In this document: in pieces, positions 44,442 to 56,210 of the stretch
Position numbering within the stretch: the first letter of the stretch is position 1
Layout: the number at the start of each line of letters is the position of its first letter
Assembly: GCF_031755915.1 (NCBI RefSeq)
Contig: NC_083384.1
Span: forward strand, 21,202,001-21,266,000
Length of the DNA: 64,000 nucleotides
Source of the DNA: Ziziphus jujuba
Lineage: Eukaryota > Streptophyta > Magnoliopsida > Rosales > Rhamnaceae
Direction: 5' to 3'
The notes under the pieces: generated by a model
What the model saw: the letters and a program-made list of their open reading frames with translations, nothing else
Told to the model about the DNA's origin: nothing
Databases searched by the model: none
Program-made: the position numbers and the translations under genes

Positions 44442-47400
44442 TGTTAGCATCCAGCCAAGATTTCTTACTAGAACCTTGGGTAAGCATCGACTGGGAAAAC
44501 TCTATCGGACCTTCTTACAAAAAATTTCGGCAGCATCTCTCCTAAGGGTTAGACATGCTATAAAATTCCCTGCACAGAAAACGTATTTCTATAATGCACC
44601 AACTTATTCCTTTCACCATACTACAAAGATTCCTACACAGTTAGCATTTCAAAATAAAATACAGGAAACAGGCACAATATAAAAAAAAAATAATAATCCA
44701 ACATAGTAGACAAAGCATATTAGGGTTTACAATTAATATCAAATTTAATACAAATAACAAGGTATTAAAAAGGAAATATTACAAGAAAAGAAAGGAATAG
44801 GAAAAAGGTCTCCTTGGAACTCAGTAGCAATAAGTAAACTTTAGGCTCATCCCCGAATGGTCGACACCTACTACACCTGGATCTAGGGGAACATTAAAAG
44901 CAGAAAAATAATTAGATAATAATCATCCTAGTGAGTTATCCAACTACCACATAATATATAATAATATAACAATATTAGATAAGGGTGATTAATAATAAAT
45001 AATAATAAATAAATAAGTAGTTAAAATAATAAATAAATGAAATTAAGAATTTTCTCTCAAAACCCTCAAAATTAGTGGGAAAGATTCCCCTTTTTAAAAT
45101 TATTTTCACAAAACCCATCATTTTTATATTCCCAAAAATCAAAGAAAATTATTAAAACATAAATAATTTAAAATTTAAAGCAACATAAAAAATAATTGAT
45201 AAACAATTGTTAAATTTAGGACAAAATAAAAATAAATTTAAAATATAATAAAAAATAAAATCATAAATGAAATTTATATTAGGGAAATTCAATGTAAAGT
45301 CAAAATTAACATTAATATATAAAATTTTGATTAAATAAATTAATTAAATAATAAAAGTAATATTTTAATTAACTTAAAACATAAATTTGTAATAAATCAT
45401 AAAAATATAATAAAATACATTTGAAAATATTTTGTTTTGAAAAATGTGCTAGAAATCAACTTGATGTACCACACGATATATCAAGTGGTGCCATACGGTA
45501 TTCAGCATGCTAAGTACCTCTTTGATGGGGAGATTAAATAGAGAAATCTACAAACGGTCACCTTGGTGTCCCAAGACGCCGATGCTAATAATCAGCCAAC
45601 CTGGCCATGGAGGGGATCGGCTGATGCTATCTGTGCAAAGTAATTGTCAACCCTCAAGTCCATGACTCTCACAAGATAACCATACATACTTACGCACTAA
45701 TCAACAAATATAATACAGAACATCGATACTGTATGGTACATCTAAAACTATAAAATTGGAAATACTACAAGTATCGAAAATCTCATAAAATGCCATCGGG
45801 TTTAGAAAAACTAAAATTCCACATTTTCTTTGACACCATGGTGATAAATCCAACAATTTAAATACATCAATTTTTTATTACAGTAAATCCAAATCCATAA
45901 AGATTTAAATGCATAAAAATATTTTTTAGGACAATAATTTAGTACAAATATTTTTCTCAAATTCTTAAAATTAATTTATGCAAAAGTTATATCAAAACAC
46001 ATAAAATTCACATAAATACATGTTATCAAGCATAATAAATTCAATAATAAAATTTAATAGCATAATTTCATTAAAACCAAGAATATAAATTTTATATGAC
46101 ACATATATTTAAGTCAATATAAATTGGCATGGTAAAATTAAATAGCAAATTTTCTTAAATATTAAACACATAATATTTTTCAGAAATTCAAATAACACAA
46201 TATATATACTTTAACAGCTCCAAAATAATTTTTGAAAAGAAAGGACCATTCAACTCAAACACGTGGATCACTCGAGATCCTCCACAGGACTGGTCCAAGG
46301 TTTACACGGGTGCCCAAAATATCAACAACACGCAACCTCGATTTTAATCGGTATAATGTACATAGTTTACCTTGGGGAGATAACACAAATGTTGTCCAAA
46401 ATACATAAATTATATACCAAAACAAAGCCTATGAAATGGGAATTACAGATCGGATTTTACCATTTGGAGGTTAGACTGGTGGTTGCTGGGATGTAAATGG
46501 GAATCTTGAGACTTTAATGAAATGGACCTCGGATTTAGGTTTAGGGAGATCAAAATAGGGGGTTGATGTCAGGACTCGTCCAAAATTTCTCACCGGAACC
46601 CTAGACAAGTCCTGATCCTAGGGAAACTCTACCGGGTCCTCCAATGGAAAATCCGGCAGAACCTCCCCTAATGGTTGAACTTACTACAATTTTTTCTGCA
46701 CTGAAAATACACTTCTATAGACACCATCTTATTCCTTCCACATTACTACAATTTAAGTTCCATAACTGGCAGCACTTCAATAACAAATTATACAAAAAGC
46801 ATATAATGGAATTAATTTAGTAAATAACCAATTAAAATATACCATCACAGATTCGTGTCTGCCCACACCACCTACTTAGTACTGCACATGTCAATTACAC
46901 TTCAATATCGTGTTAAAAATATGCCAATGCATAACATAGAAAGAAAGGTAAAACAACATCACATTAACAACAAAATAAAAACAATAACAACGTTTTAACG
47001 ATATTGGTATTAATGTAACTTGCCCGAGGGCTACCACATAACCACACCTGCCAAGGGCTATCTCACCTACCCAAAGGCTACCACTTGTCCGAGAACTATT
47101 ATACTTGCCCGATGACTATCTTTCTTACCCATAGGCTGTTATACTTATCTAAAGGTATCATATGGTAGTAATAATAATATAATAGCATCAATTAAGAATA
47201 TTGGTAAGAAATCAAATCACAGTTAGATAACATAACATAAATACATAAAAATCATATCTTCACATCCATAGCATAAAATGAAATATGCACGCTTGTAATG
47301 GAGATACGTACGATACCTTCTGACATACTACGTGATCCATGGTTCCAGCTGTCGCCGCACCTTACTACCAATACAAACCAGGATGGTTGATTATATTGGC

Positions 47401-47534
47401 CATCTCATCCCCTGGACTCATAGGCAACATGATTATGGGGCTAGCTTTACATGGACTACATTTGTTCGCCGCCTCCGTATGGTGCGATATATACAGAATA
47501 ATATCAAATAATAGAACATACAAATATATGTACG

Positions 47535-47535
<1 letters not shown>

Positions 47536-47589
<54 letters not shown>
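47536..47589. repeat. compound (CA)n(TA)n microsatellite
   Basis: About 16 CA units followed directly by about 11 TA units. The equivalent position in the older copy lacks it. Confidence 0.95.
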
Positions 47590-49137
47590 CAAAATATACT
47601 TGATGCACCATACTATATACCAGTGGTGCCCTCCAATACCCAGCGTCCTGAGCACCGTCTGGCGGGGGCGTTAAAGCGAGAAACTTGCATACGGTCATAT
47701 CGGTGTCCCGACAGCGCTGCTGCTGAAACCATCATCCCGGCCATGGAGGGGGGCGGCTGATGTGCATTACATAAAATTTGCCTGCCCTCAGTCCAATGGC
47801 AACTCACGGGAGACATTACAACTTGCGCACTAATCACATCGACATCCACCTGTGCGCTAACCACATCCACAACTACAGAACACCGGTACATGTATGGGTG
47901 TATCTAAAATAAATAACCATATTTATTATTAAAATACACAATTTTTTTCCAAGTTTCACCGTAGGAATTATACCATTTTTCGAATTCACCATCCCACATT
48001 TTTCTTTAATAACACCAGCATAAGTCCACCGATAATAATATACAATTAATTTTTCCCCAAATCATAAAATCAATCAAATAATATTCCAAGGACATAATTA
48101 TATAATTTGAGACCACCAAACTTAAACCAATATTTTCCTTGAAATATTTAAACCAAATCATGCCCAAAAATAATATTAAAATCCAAATACACTTAATTAA
48201 ATGAAAACACCTTGCTCATACGTAATGAATACAATCGAATCACAATAATAAAAATCAAGAATTCTTTAATAAACCAATTTTACATTTAGCATCAATAAAC
48301 ATAATAAAATTTAAATCATAATTTCATAAAATTTGTCTCTTCCACAATAATTCAATATAATCAATTTCACAAACCTTCAAATTAATTCATGCTAAATGTC
48401 AGTAGAACCACATACAGTTCCACAAATAATTAAGCATATAAAGATACATTTTATTAGCTGTTATAACTTCACAGTAACCTCCCAGTAAAGTTAACAATAA
48501 TGTAATAGCAGTTTAAAATCTTCAATTTTCCAAATTTAAGAAACATTAATTCAATCCATATTTATGCAATTCAACACAATCAGACATCATCAATATAAAT
48601 TACAATTACTTAAACATCACACATACATTTTTCAGATTACCACATTAAAATAATATTATTTTATCCCAAAATGGCATCTTTCAAAATACTCAATCACAAT
48701 TCACAAATAAGGTACCAAATCAAAGCTTATAACGAGGACATCAAGAATATATATACCTTCAATTTGCCCCACCGCTGCTGGAGATGGCCGGAATCCCATC
48801 GGAGAGTCACGGCCAGTTTTGAACTCCACAATATCCCACAAACGAGTGAGGTTTGAGCCAATTTGAGCTTGGAAATGGACTCAAGGGGTTTAAATTGGTG
48901 GGAATGGACCGGTTGCACGGCTGCTAGTCACCGGAAAACCAGCCGACGGGGAGAAAGCCGGCTGCTTGCGTTACGCGGCGATCCTGGCGAGTTAGCCACT
49001 CCACCAGCCGGAGATTGAGTGGCGGAGGTCGTGCCATCGTGGGTCGCTGGTCTGTCCAGCGCGTGTGGCCTGCTACTGTCCTCACGGTGGTCAATCAGCC
49101 GGAGATGAGGGAGGAGGAAGGTGGACCCGTCGAGGGG

Positions 49138-49268
49138 AAAGGAAGAAGAAGGAGAAGAAGAAGAAGAAGAAAAGAAATTCCCCCCGTGCCCCCCCTTTTT
49201 CCCCACATGGGGAGAAGAAAAGAAAAAAGAAAAAAAAGAAAAGAAAAAGAAAAAGAAAAGAAAATAAA
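49138..49268. repeat. purine-rich low-complexity tract
   Basis: GAAGAA- and GAAAA-rich sequence on the plus strand, broken by a short C-rich stretch near 49180-49205. It yields spurious Lys/Arg-rich frames on one strand and Ser/Phe-rich frames on the other. Confidence 0.85.
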
Positions 49269-50264
49269 ATAAAATAATTAAATAATATTATTATATAAAA
49301 TAACAATAATAAAATAATATGGTATTAAGCATGGTTGACATGTGGCATCTCATCATGGTGAAGCATGGTCACATTTATTAAGTCACACGTGGCACATTGT
49401 TACACATTTAAAAAAATATTAAAATAATACGATATTTGAAAAACTCTACAGGTCCATAACTTTCAAACCACATGTCTAACTTGGACGTGCTGCTAGTTTA
49501 CAGACTTGTATCGATGAGTACTTCACAACCATGCATGAGTCAAAGCTCAACTTTACATGAACAAAAAGTCAACTTCGGCATCCCTTGGACAGTTTGGACC
49601 TCAACTTGTTTTGCTCACAACTTTCAAACCGTAGCTCCGTTTTCAACGTGCTACTAGTATACGAACTCGTGCCAACGTGTACTTCGTAACGGTACCTTAG
49701 TCAATCTAGAAATCCATCAGAGTCAAAAGTCAATTTTTGACCCTTTCGTTCAACGGTCAACAGTCGAAGTCAACGGTCAACGGTCAACCTCAGTCAAAAT
49801 TGAAAATTTTCTGTTGTACTTTGGGACGGGGTGTTACAGTTGAAGTCGGTGGACATGTCAGAAACTTACCAGAACCAATGATTCCAGCAAGTCATCGCCA
49901 TCACCGGTAAACATCACCGGCGCCTATGCATCTTACGGCTATTAGCCATGATGGTGCAGGCAATGTACTAAGATGGTAGCAAGATTGAGAGAAATCCATC
50001 GGTGAATAAGCGGCATCACCATCTAAAATCACCTCGATCTTAACATGTTGCTGGCTTGCTAGCCATGGAACTTGGCCTATGGACCTATCTAAAGGTAGCC
50101 GAACTAGTATTCTGGTGGGTGCACAATGACAGTGGCCAAAGCACAGTGAACCTAGATTGGTTGGTTTCTCTCTCCTCTCTCTCCTTCTTTCTCTCCCCCC
50201 TCACACACGCCCGACCAACCAATTAAAAGCTACCTGTGGGTGCCACTTTGCACTCAACGATTGA

Positions 50265-52875
50265 TGTAATATATGGGTAATATATATATAAATAAAAATA
50301 AAAGGTTTTATAACTATTTATTTTAAATGAAAAACAAATAGAGTTTTTATCCTAATAGGTTTGGTTATAAGTATATTTCAATTTTATTAGGAAATTGAAA
50401 AACAAAAAAGGGTATTTACTCTATTTTTTGGTTTTATAAGAGGAAGAAAAAAAATATGTTTTACTTTTATGTTGTTTCTAACTTTGTGCCATTAGGATAT
50501 CGGGTAAATCTTCTTCTTCATTTTCTTCTTTTTCTGTTAGCCCTAAAAGCTATTGGGGTTAATATTAAGGGCTTCAGATCTTAATTTAGGGTTTTGGTAT
50601 CCATTTAAGATTGTTAGGAATTCAGTATCCTTGGAGTTTCGAATTCTGATCAAATTTCAGGGCATAGAAAGGAAGATCCTGAATCTTTGTAGTTGTTCAA
50701 GGTTGGTTTTTTGATCTTTTTTATTTTTTTTTTATTTTTTTATGTTATATGAGTTTATTTGAGATGTTTTGGAGTTATAGAAGTAATGATTAAGGCTAAT
50801 TTGAACTATTTTTGTTGAAACCCTAATTTGGAATTTATTTGGGATCTGTACAGAGTGATTGTTCTAATTTTTTCAAAATATGTAAAGATTTTATTTCGCA
50901 CTAAACTTTTTATGGATAAAAATAGACATGTTATGAATCAGTAGAAATTTATTAGGGCGATTTGGATTTGTTTTCAATTTATTACGAAATTTTGAATTTA
51001 TGCATTCTGTCTGGTTTTTCTGTACGACAACAATGTGGTTCGTATGTAAAAATTTGACAATAGAACCAAACAAAATTATTTTTATCTGAAATTTGTATAA
51101 TTTATTTTCTGTATGTCTAATATTATTATAAAATAATTTAGCTTCAAATTCTTTATATTTTGGCCATGGTGATTTTCTGAGTTACCTATATCCAACTGTC
51201 TTCATTTATTTTTCGGTCCGTTTAGTAAAAAATAAAATTCAATTTAAAATAGTTTTTGGCCTTTCTTTGACCTAATAATTTTTATATAGAATTAATACTA
51301 TATATAGTTAAACTCTGTAAAATATTATTTCTTTTGGAATTGTATTTTATTTTTAATTAATTTTTATATAGACCAAATTCCCTGTAAAATACTAATTTTC
51401 AGTTTCAGTCAATTAGATACCAAAATTAATTTAACCATGTTTTCTATGTTTGTTTGGCTTTTAAAATTTCATAGGAGTATATATAAGTGTCTAGTTTTAA
51501 TCTGTAAAATTTCAAATGGATACAAAAATTTATGAAAGAGAAACAAATTGAACATTTATTGAAGGTTTTTGAAAATCTAATAGTTTTAGCATTTCTTTGT
51601 CAAATTTTCAATGAGTTTTGAATAGTTTTTCATTATTATTTTACGAAATAGTTTTAATCACAGTCACTTATGCATTTGTACAATACCCCCATAATTTTTC
51701 AAGCTTAGATGATGTGGTTTGAATAAGGAATTGAATTCTTGTTTAGAGACTGTTTATGGATTAATATGTTTTTATTCGGCCTTTGGTGATTTGATCTTGT
51801 TCTAAGCTTATGATTTTAAGATTTGGGGATTAAGCTATGATGATCTTATGGTATCAACTCTTTTTCATTTAGTTTGCATTTAAGAGCTCAATTATGGGAA
51901 TTATACGTAAGATATTTATAGTATATGATGATTCTATTTTATACTGATAAGAAACTATTGGTATTATTCATAGGTTGTTAATCTTTTGTGGACTTTGCTG
52001 ATCAAGGTAAGTTACTGGACTTTTAAAAAAACTGAAACCATAGCAAATATGTATTTATGTTATTGATTTATTTATGTTTTTTTATAAGTTTATGTTTTAT
52101 GAGATATATATGTATTGTACAAAATAATTATTGGATTATTGATATATGTATTTTTGCTCTAGTTGTTGGTACTTAATAGGCATTATGTGATACGTTATGA
52201 TATGTTATGATATGTTTTTGGGTGTTGAGATGAATCATGTAAGGTTATTTCTTTACTGATTTATGGTTCTTTACCTTCGAGTTTAGACGTATTGTTTCAT
52301 GTGGGAGGACCTACTAATGATCACAGTAGGGGTATGACTTATATCTTTGGGTATGAGTGTTTGTTTTTAAAATTTATGTTCCCTACTTGTTACTGCCTCG
52401 CACTTTAGTTTATATGGATTACCGACGGGTAATATTATGTTATGCCAGGTCCTACTAGGTAGTTAACAATTAGAGTTTATAAGGCAATTAGTTTTACATT
52501 GCTAAAGGTTATTTTTTGAATAAGTATTTGTTATTATTTTTAGTATTTTCTTATTTTTGTGTTTATGAAAACCCAGTAGCTTGCTAAGTTTTATACTCAT
52601 TATTTGTTGTTATGGTTTCAGGTACTCCATAGTTTGAAGGTAGCTGGATTTGGCATATGATAATGGTGTTTAGTTGTTTTTTTTTATTTTTATATTAGTT
52701 AGCTTGAAAGACCTTTTGGGTATTGGAGTTTATTTTTGTTCATTTTTTTGGAGTTATTTTGGATATTATTTATAAGTGAAGTTTGGAAAGTTTTTACATT
52801 CCGCACTATAAGTTTTATTAGTGTTTTAAGTATGATTTTTGTCACATTCTAAGTATATAGACTTAGGGTGTGACA
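50265..52875 (+). repeat. F 5' LTR (2611 bp)
   Basis: TGTAATATATGGG at 50265 to TAGGGTGTGACA at 52875, then primer site. The long LTR and PR-RT-RH-IN-CHD structure are typical of Tekay/Del. Confidence 0.93.
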
Positions 52876-52879
52876 GTTT

Positions 52880-52891
52880 TGGTATTAGAGC
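52880..52891 (+). other. primer-binding site of F
   Basis: TGGTATTAGAGC, one mismatch from the TGGTATCAGAGC complement of initiator tRNA-Met, four bases after the LTR. Confidence 0.85.
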
Positions 52892-53006
52892 TAAGGTTTA
52901 TAAAGGGTATTGTGGACAATTAGATAGAGCTTTAGAGACAATAAGTTAAGTGCCAAATCCATAGGACTATCTTTTTGCTGTATAAGCTTTAGAAAGTTGA
53001 CACTCA

Positions 53007-53280
53007 GCTTTTGTATTGATAGACTTTGGCTCGATATATTGTTTTGTATCTCGTAGCTTTGCATGTAAAATTGACTTAAAAACTGTGAATTTGGATTGTG
53101 AGATGTGTGTAGCTACCCATTCTAGGAATATATTATGCGCTAGTCAAGTTTTGAAGTCTTGTATTGCTAGTATTGATGGTAGAGTTTTAGTTGTCGATTT
53201 GATAATCTTGGATATGCAAGACATTGATGTAATTCTAGGCATGGACTGGCTAGCAGCTTATCATGCCAGTGTGTAATTCT
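53007..53280 (+). pseudogene. F retropepsin
   Basis: Starts within the domain at about LIDFGSIYCFVSRSF, where Tekay-type elements have D-S/P/T-G; here DFG. It continues through DLIILDMQDIDVILGMDWLAAYH and ends at a TAA (53274-53276). No gag or zinc knuckle precedes it. Without gag the element cannot form its own particles. Confidence 0.82.
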
Positions 53281-54996
53281 TTGAGAAGGAGATTATGTTT
53301 TAACCCGAAGAGGTTTGAGAAAAGGTTTTAAAGGCTTTTTGGCCAGTGTTGTGGATACTTTAAAGGAGGACTTGACAATACATGATGTACAAATTGTCAA
53401 TGAGTTCGCTGATGTCTTCCCAAATGAATTGCTTGGAATTCCACTTAAGCAACAGGTAAAGTTTAGGATCGATCTAGCACCAGACATAAAACCAATATTT
53501 AAAGCACTTTATCGGATGGCACCTCCAAAGCTTAAGAAATTGAAGGAGAAATTGCAGGATTTACTTGACAAAGAGTTCATTAGTCCAAGTGTTTCACCTT
53601 GGGAAGCTTCATTGTTATTCGTTAAGAAAGAAGGATCGGACTATAAGGTTATGCATCGATTACCGGGAGCTCAATAAGGTAACTATAAAGAATAAGTACC
53701 CACTGCCAAGAATTGAAGACTTGTTTGACCAACTATAGGGGGCTAGTGTATTCTTAAAGATTGATCTGCGATCTGGGTATCATCAATTACGTATCGAAAA
53801 GGAAGGCATTCCAAAATCAGCCTTTCGAATGAGATATGGTCACTATGAGTCTTTAGTGATGCCATTCGAGTTGACTAATGCTCCTACAGCTTTTATGGAT
53901 CTAATGAATCAAATTTCCAAAAACTACTTGGATAAATTCATTATTGTGTTTATTGATGACATATTAGTTTATTTAAGGACTCATGATGAACACAGAGATC
54001 ATTTAAGGAAGGTGTTAGAGGTGGTAAAAACCAACCAGTTGTATGCAAAATTAAAGAAATGGGAATTTTGGTTGGATCAAATTTCATTTCTTGGTCATTT
54101 GGTGTCCAAAGAAGGAATTTCTGTTGATCCTAGTAAAGTAGAAGCAGTGATGAATTGGCCTAGACTGACTTCAGTAGGTGAAGTAAGCAGTTTTCTAGGA
54201 TTGGCTCATTACTAATGTCGTTTTGTACAAGACTTTTCCAAGATCGCTTCGCCGTTGACTCAGTTAACAAGGAAGAATGTTAAGTATCAGTGGACGGATG
54301 AATGTGAAAAGGGTTTCAAAACTTAAACAATCTTTGGTCACCGCTCCAATTTTGACCATTCCAACAGGTTCTGGTGGATTTGTGATAAATTGTGATGCTT
54401 CTCATAAGGGTCTTGGACGTGTGTCAATGCATTATGGGAAATTCATTGCTTATGCTTCAAGAAAATTGAAGGATTATGAGAAAAATTACCCTACCCATGA
54501 TTTGGAGTTAGCAGCAGTGGTTTTTGCTCTTAAAATTTGGAGGCATTATCTGTATGGTGAAAAGTGTGAAATTTATACAAATCATAAATGCCTTAAGTAT
54601 TTATTCACTCAAAAGGAGTTGAATATGAGACAAAGGCGTTGGTTGGAGTTGGTGAAGGACTACGATTGTGTGATTAATTATCACCCTAGTAAGGCTAATG
54701 TGGTGGCTAACGCTTTGAGTAAGAAGTCTACTGGTTTTACGGCAGCTTTCCTAACTACACAAAAGCATATTTTAAAGGATATGGAAGAACTAGAAATTAT
54801 GGTTGTGAAGAATGGAGATCATGCACTTATAACTACTTTAACTATAGAGCCAACCTTAATTGAGAAGATAAAAGTGAAACAACTTGATAACCTTCTTTTT
54901 CTTAAGATTAAAGATGAAATAAGACTTGGAAAAAGGCCTAAGTTTAGAGTATCAGATGATAGAGCACTATGTTTTGGAGACAAATTATGTGCCTAA
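53281..54996 (+). pseudogene. F reverse transcriptase and RNase H
   Basis: Open stretches in shifted frames: [37 protein letters not shown], frameshift near 53640, [15 protein letters not shown], stop in [36 protein letters not shown] (FIDD catalytic motif). A stop at 54213 (AHY*CRF) precedes RNase [35 protein letters not shown] and the linker toward integrase. Asp residues of RT motifs A and C are present. It has more disabling changes than D. Confidence 0.88.
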
Positions 54997-55970
54997 TGAT
55001 CAAGATTTGAAGAATGGAATCCTTGGTGAAGTGCATAATTATCCATATTCAGTTCATTCAGGTAGTACGAAAATGTATCATGATTTACATATGACTTTTT
55101 GGTGGGTGAATATGAAAAAAGAAATTTCTCACTATGTCGAGCAATGTTTAGTTTGTTAGCAAGTTAAGGCTGGGTCATTGTGGATCGTTTGACTAAATCT
55201 TCGCATTGTCTGCCTATACGTACCACATTCACTATGGATCAGTATGCTTAGTTCTATGTTAATGAGATCATGAGGTTGCAGGGAGTCACTTTATCGATTA
55301 TTTTTTATCATGATCCAAGGTTTACCTCGAATTTCTGGAGAAGTCTACATAAAGCTATGGGTACGAAGCTTAATTTTAGTACTGCATCTCATCCCCAGAT
55401 GGATTGATAGTGAGAAAGGACCATTCAAACTTTGGAAGACATGCTTCAAGCAGGTGTGATGGATTTTACTGGTAGTTAGGATAAGCATCTACTTTTGGGA
55501 GAGTTTGCATATAATAACAGTTATCATACGAGCGTTAAAATGGCCTTATATGAGGCACTTTATGGACGTAAGTGCAGGTGTCCAATGCATTGGGATGATG
55601 TTGGAGAAAGAAAGATTTTAGGGCCAGAGATTGTTCAGAATAGTGGTGAAGTCATCGTTATGATAAAGGAGGGAATGAAGGTAGCTCAGAGTCGATATAA
55701 AAGTTATGCGGACAATCGAAGGAAAGATTTGGAGTTTTCAATAGGAGATATGGTGTTTCTTAAGGTTGCTCCTATGAAAGGGGTGATGCGGTTTGGGAAA
55801 AAGGGCAAGCTAAGTCCGACATTTGTTGGACCTTTTGAAATTCTAGATAGAGTTGGTGATTTAGCTTATAGGCTTGCTTTACCACCTGCGTTATCTGGAG
55901 TGCATAATGTTTTCCATGTATCCATGCTCCGCAAGCATGTTCATGATCACATGTGGTGAGTTTTGAGCCC
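54980..55970 (+). pseudogene. F integrase, catalytic residues lost
   Basis: Begins [33 protein letters not shown] with the HHCC zinc finger (..FWW..VEQCLVC then a stop). From QVKA it jumps to LWIVDRLTKSSHCLPI, so about 50 residues with the first catalytic Asp are deleted. The second Asp region reads SIIFYHDPRFTSNFW (usual SDRDPRF altered), and QMD is followed by two stops before ERTIQTLEDML, which holds the Glu. The C-terminus is well preserved (GRKCRCPMHWDDVGE, FSIGDMVFLKVAPMKGV, KLSPTFVGPFEIL, GVHNVFHVSMLRKHV). Not catalytically competent. Confidence 0.88.
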
Positions 55971-56159
55971 CTTCAACTCAATATGGACCTTACATATGAA
56001 GAGTTACCACTCCGAATCGTAGACAAAAAGGAAAAAGAACTATGCACTAAGAAGATTCCTTTGGTAAAAGTTCTATGGAGAAATCATTCAGTAGAAGAAG
56101 CCGCTTGGGAATGTGAAGATAAGATTCATGAGAAGTATCCCCATCTATTCGATAGGTAA
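55953..56159 (+). pseudogene. F chromodomain (pol C-terminus)
   Basis: LPLRIVDKKEKELCTKKIPL, then VKVLWRNHSVEEAAWECEDKI and HEKYPHLFDR, the chromodomain typical of Tekay-type chromoviruses, which is thought to steer integration by reading histone marks. One frame step (near 55955) separates it from integrase. Its W..E..AAWE aromatic and acidic positions are intact. Confidence 0.9.
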
Positions 56160-56191
56160 GGTAAATCAATTTTGAGGACGAAATTCTTTTA

Positions 56192-56210
56192 ACAGGGGGG
56201 GGGGGAGATT
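56192..56210 (+). other. F polypurine tract
   Basis: ACA followed by 11 G (56195-56205) and AGA directly before the 3' LTR at 56211: the plus-strand cDNA primer. The G run length may be a sequencing uncertainty. Confidence 0.85.

Larger units (their letters stand above)
46567..49838. mobile_element. solo LTR, 3272 bp, with target-site duplication
   Basis: TGTCAGGACTCGTCC at 46567 to GACGGGGTGTTACA at 49838, flanked by GTTGA on both sides (46562-46566 and 49839-49843). Read in reverse it begins TGTAACACCCCGTCCC, a start I associate with Tekay/Del-type LTRs, so the parent was probably on the minus strand. No internal gag-pol is present: an intact duplication around one LTR is the mark of LTR-LTR recombination. 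It lies inside the older related copy. Open frames here (for example 48928-49277) come from low-complexity DNA. Confidence 0.85.

Noticed and set aside
47339..47698. Open frames of 64-111 codons across the CA/TA microsatellite
   Set aside because: The Thr-His, Ile-Tyr and Cys-Val runs are translations of the dinucleotide repeat within an LTR.
49015..49277. Arg/Lys-rich proteins of 70-92 codons on both strands
   Set aside because: Products of GAA/GAAAA low-complexity sequence inside a solo LTR.
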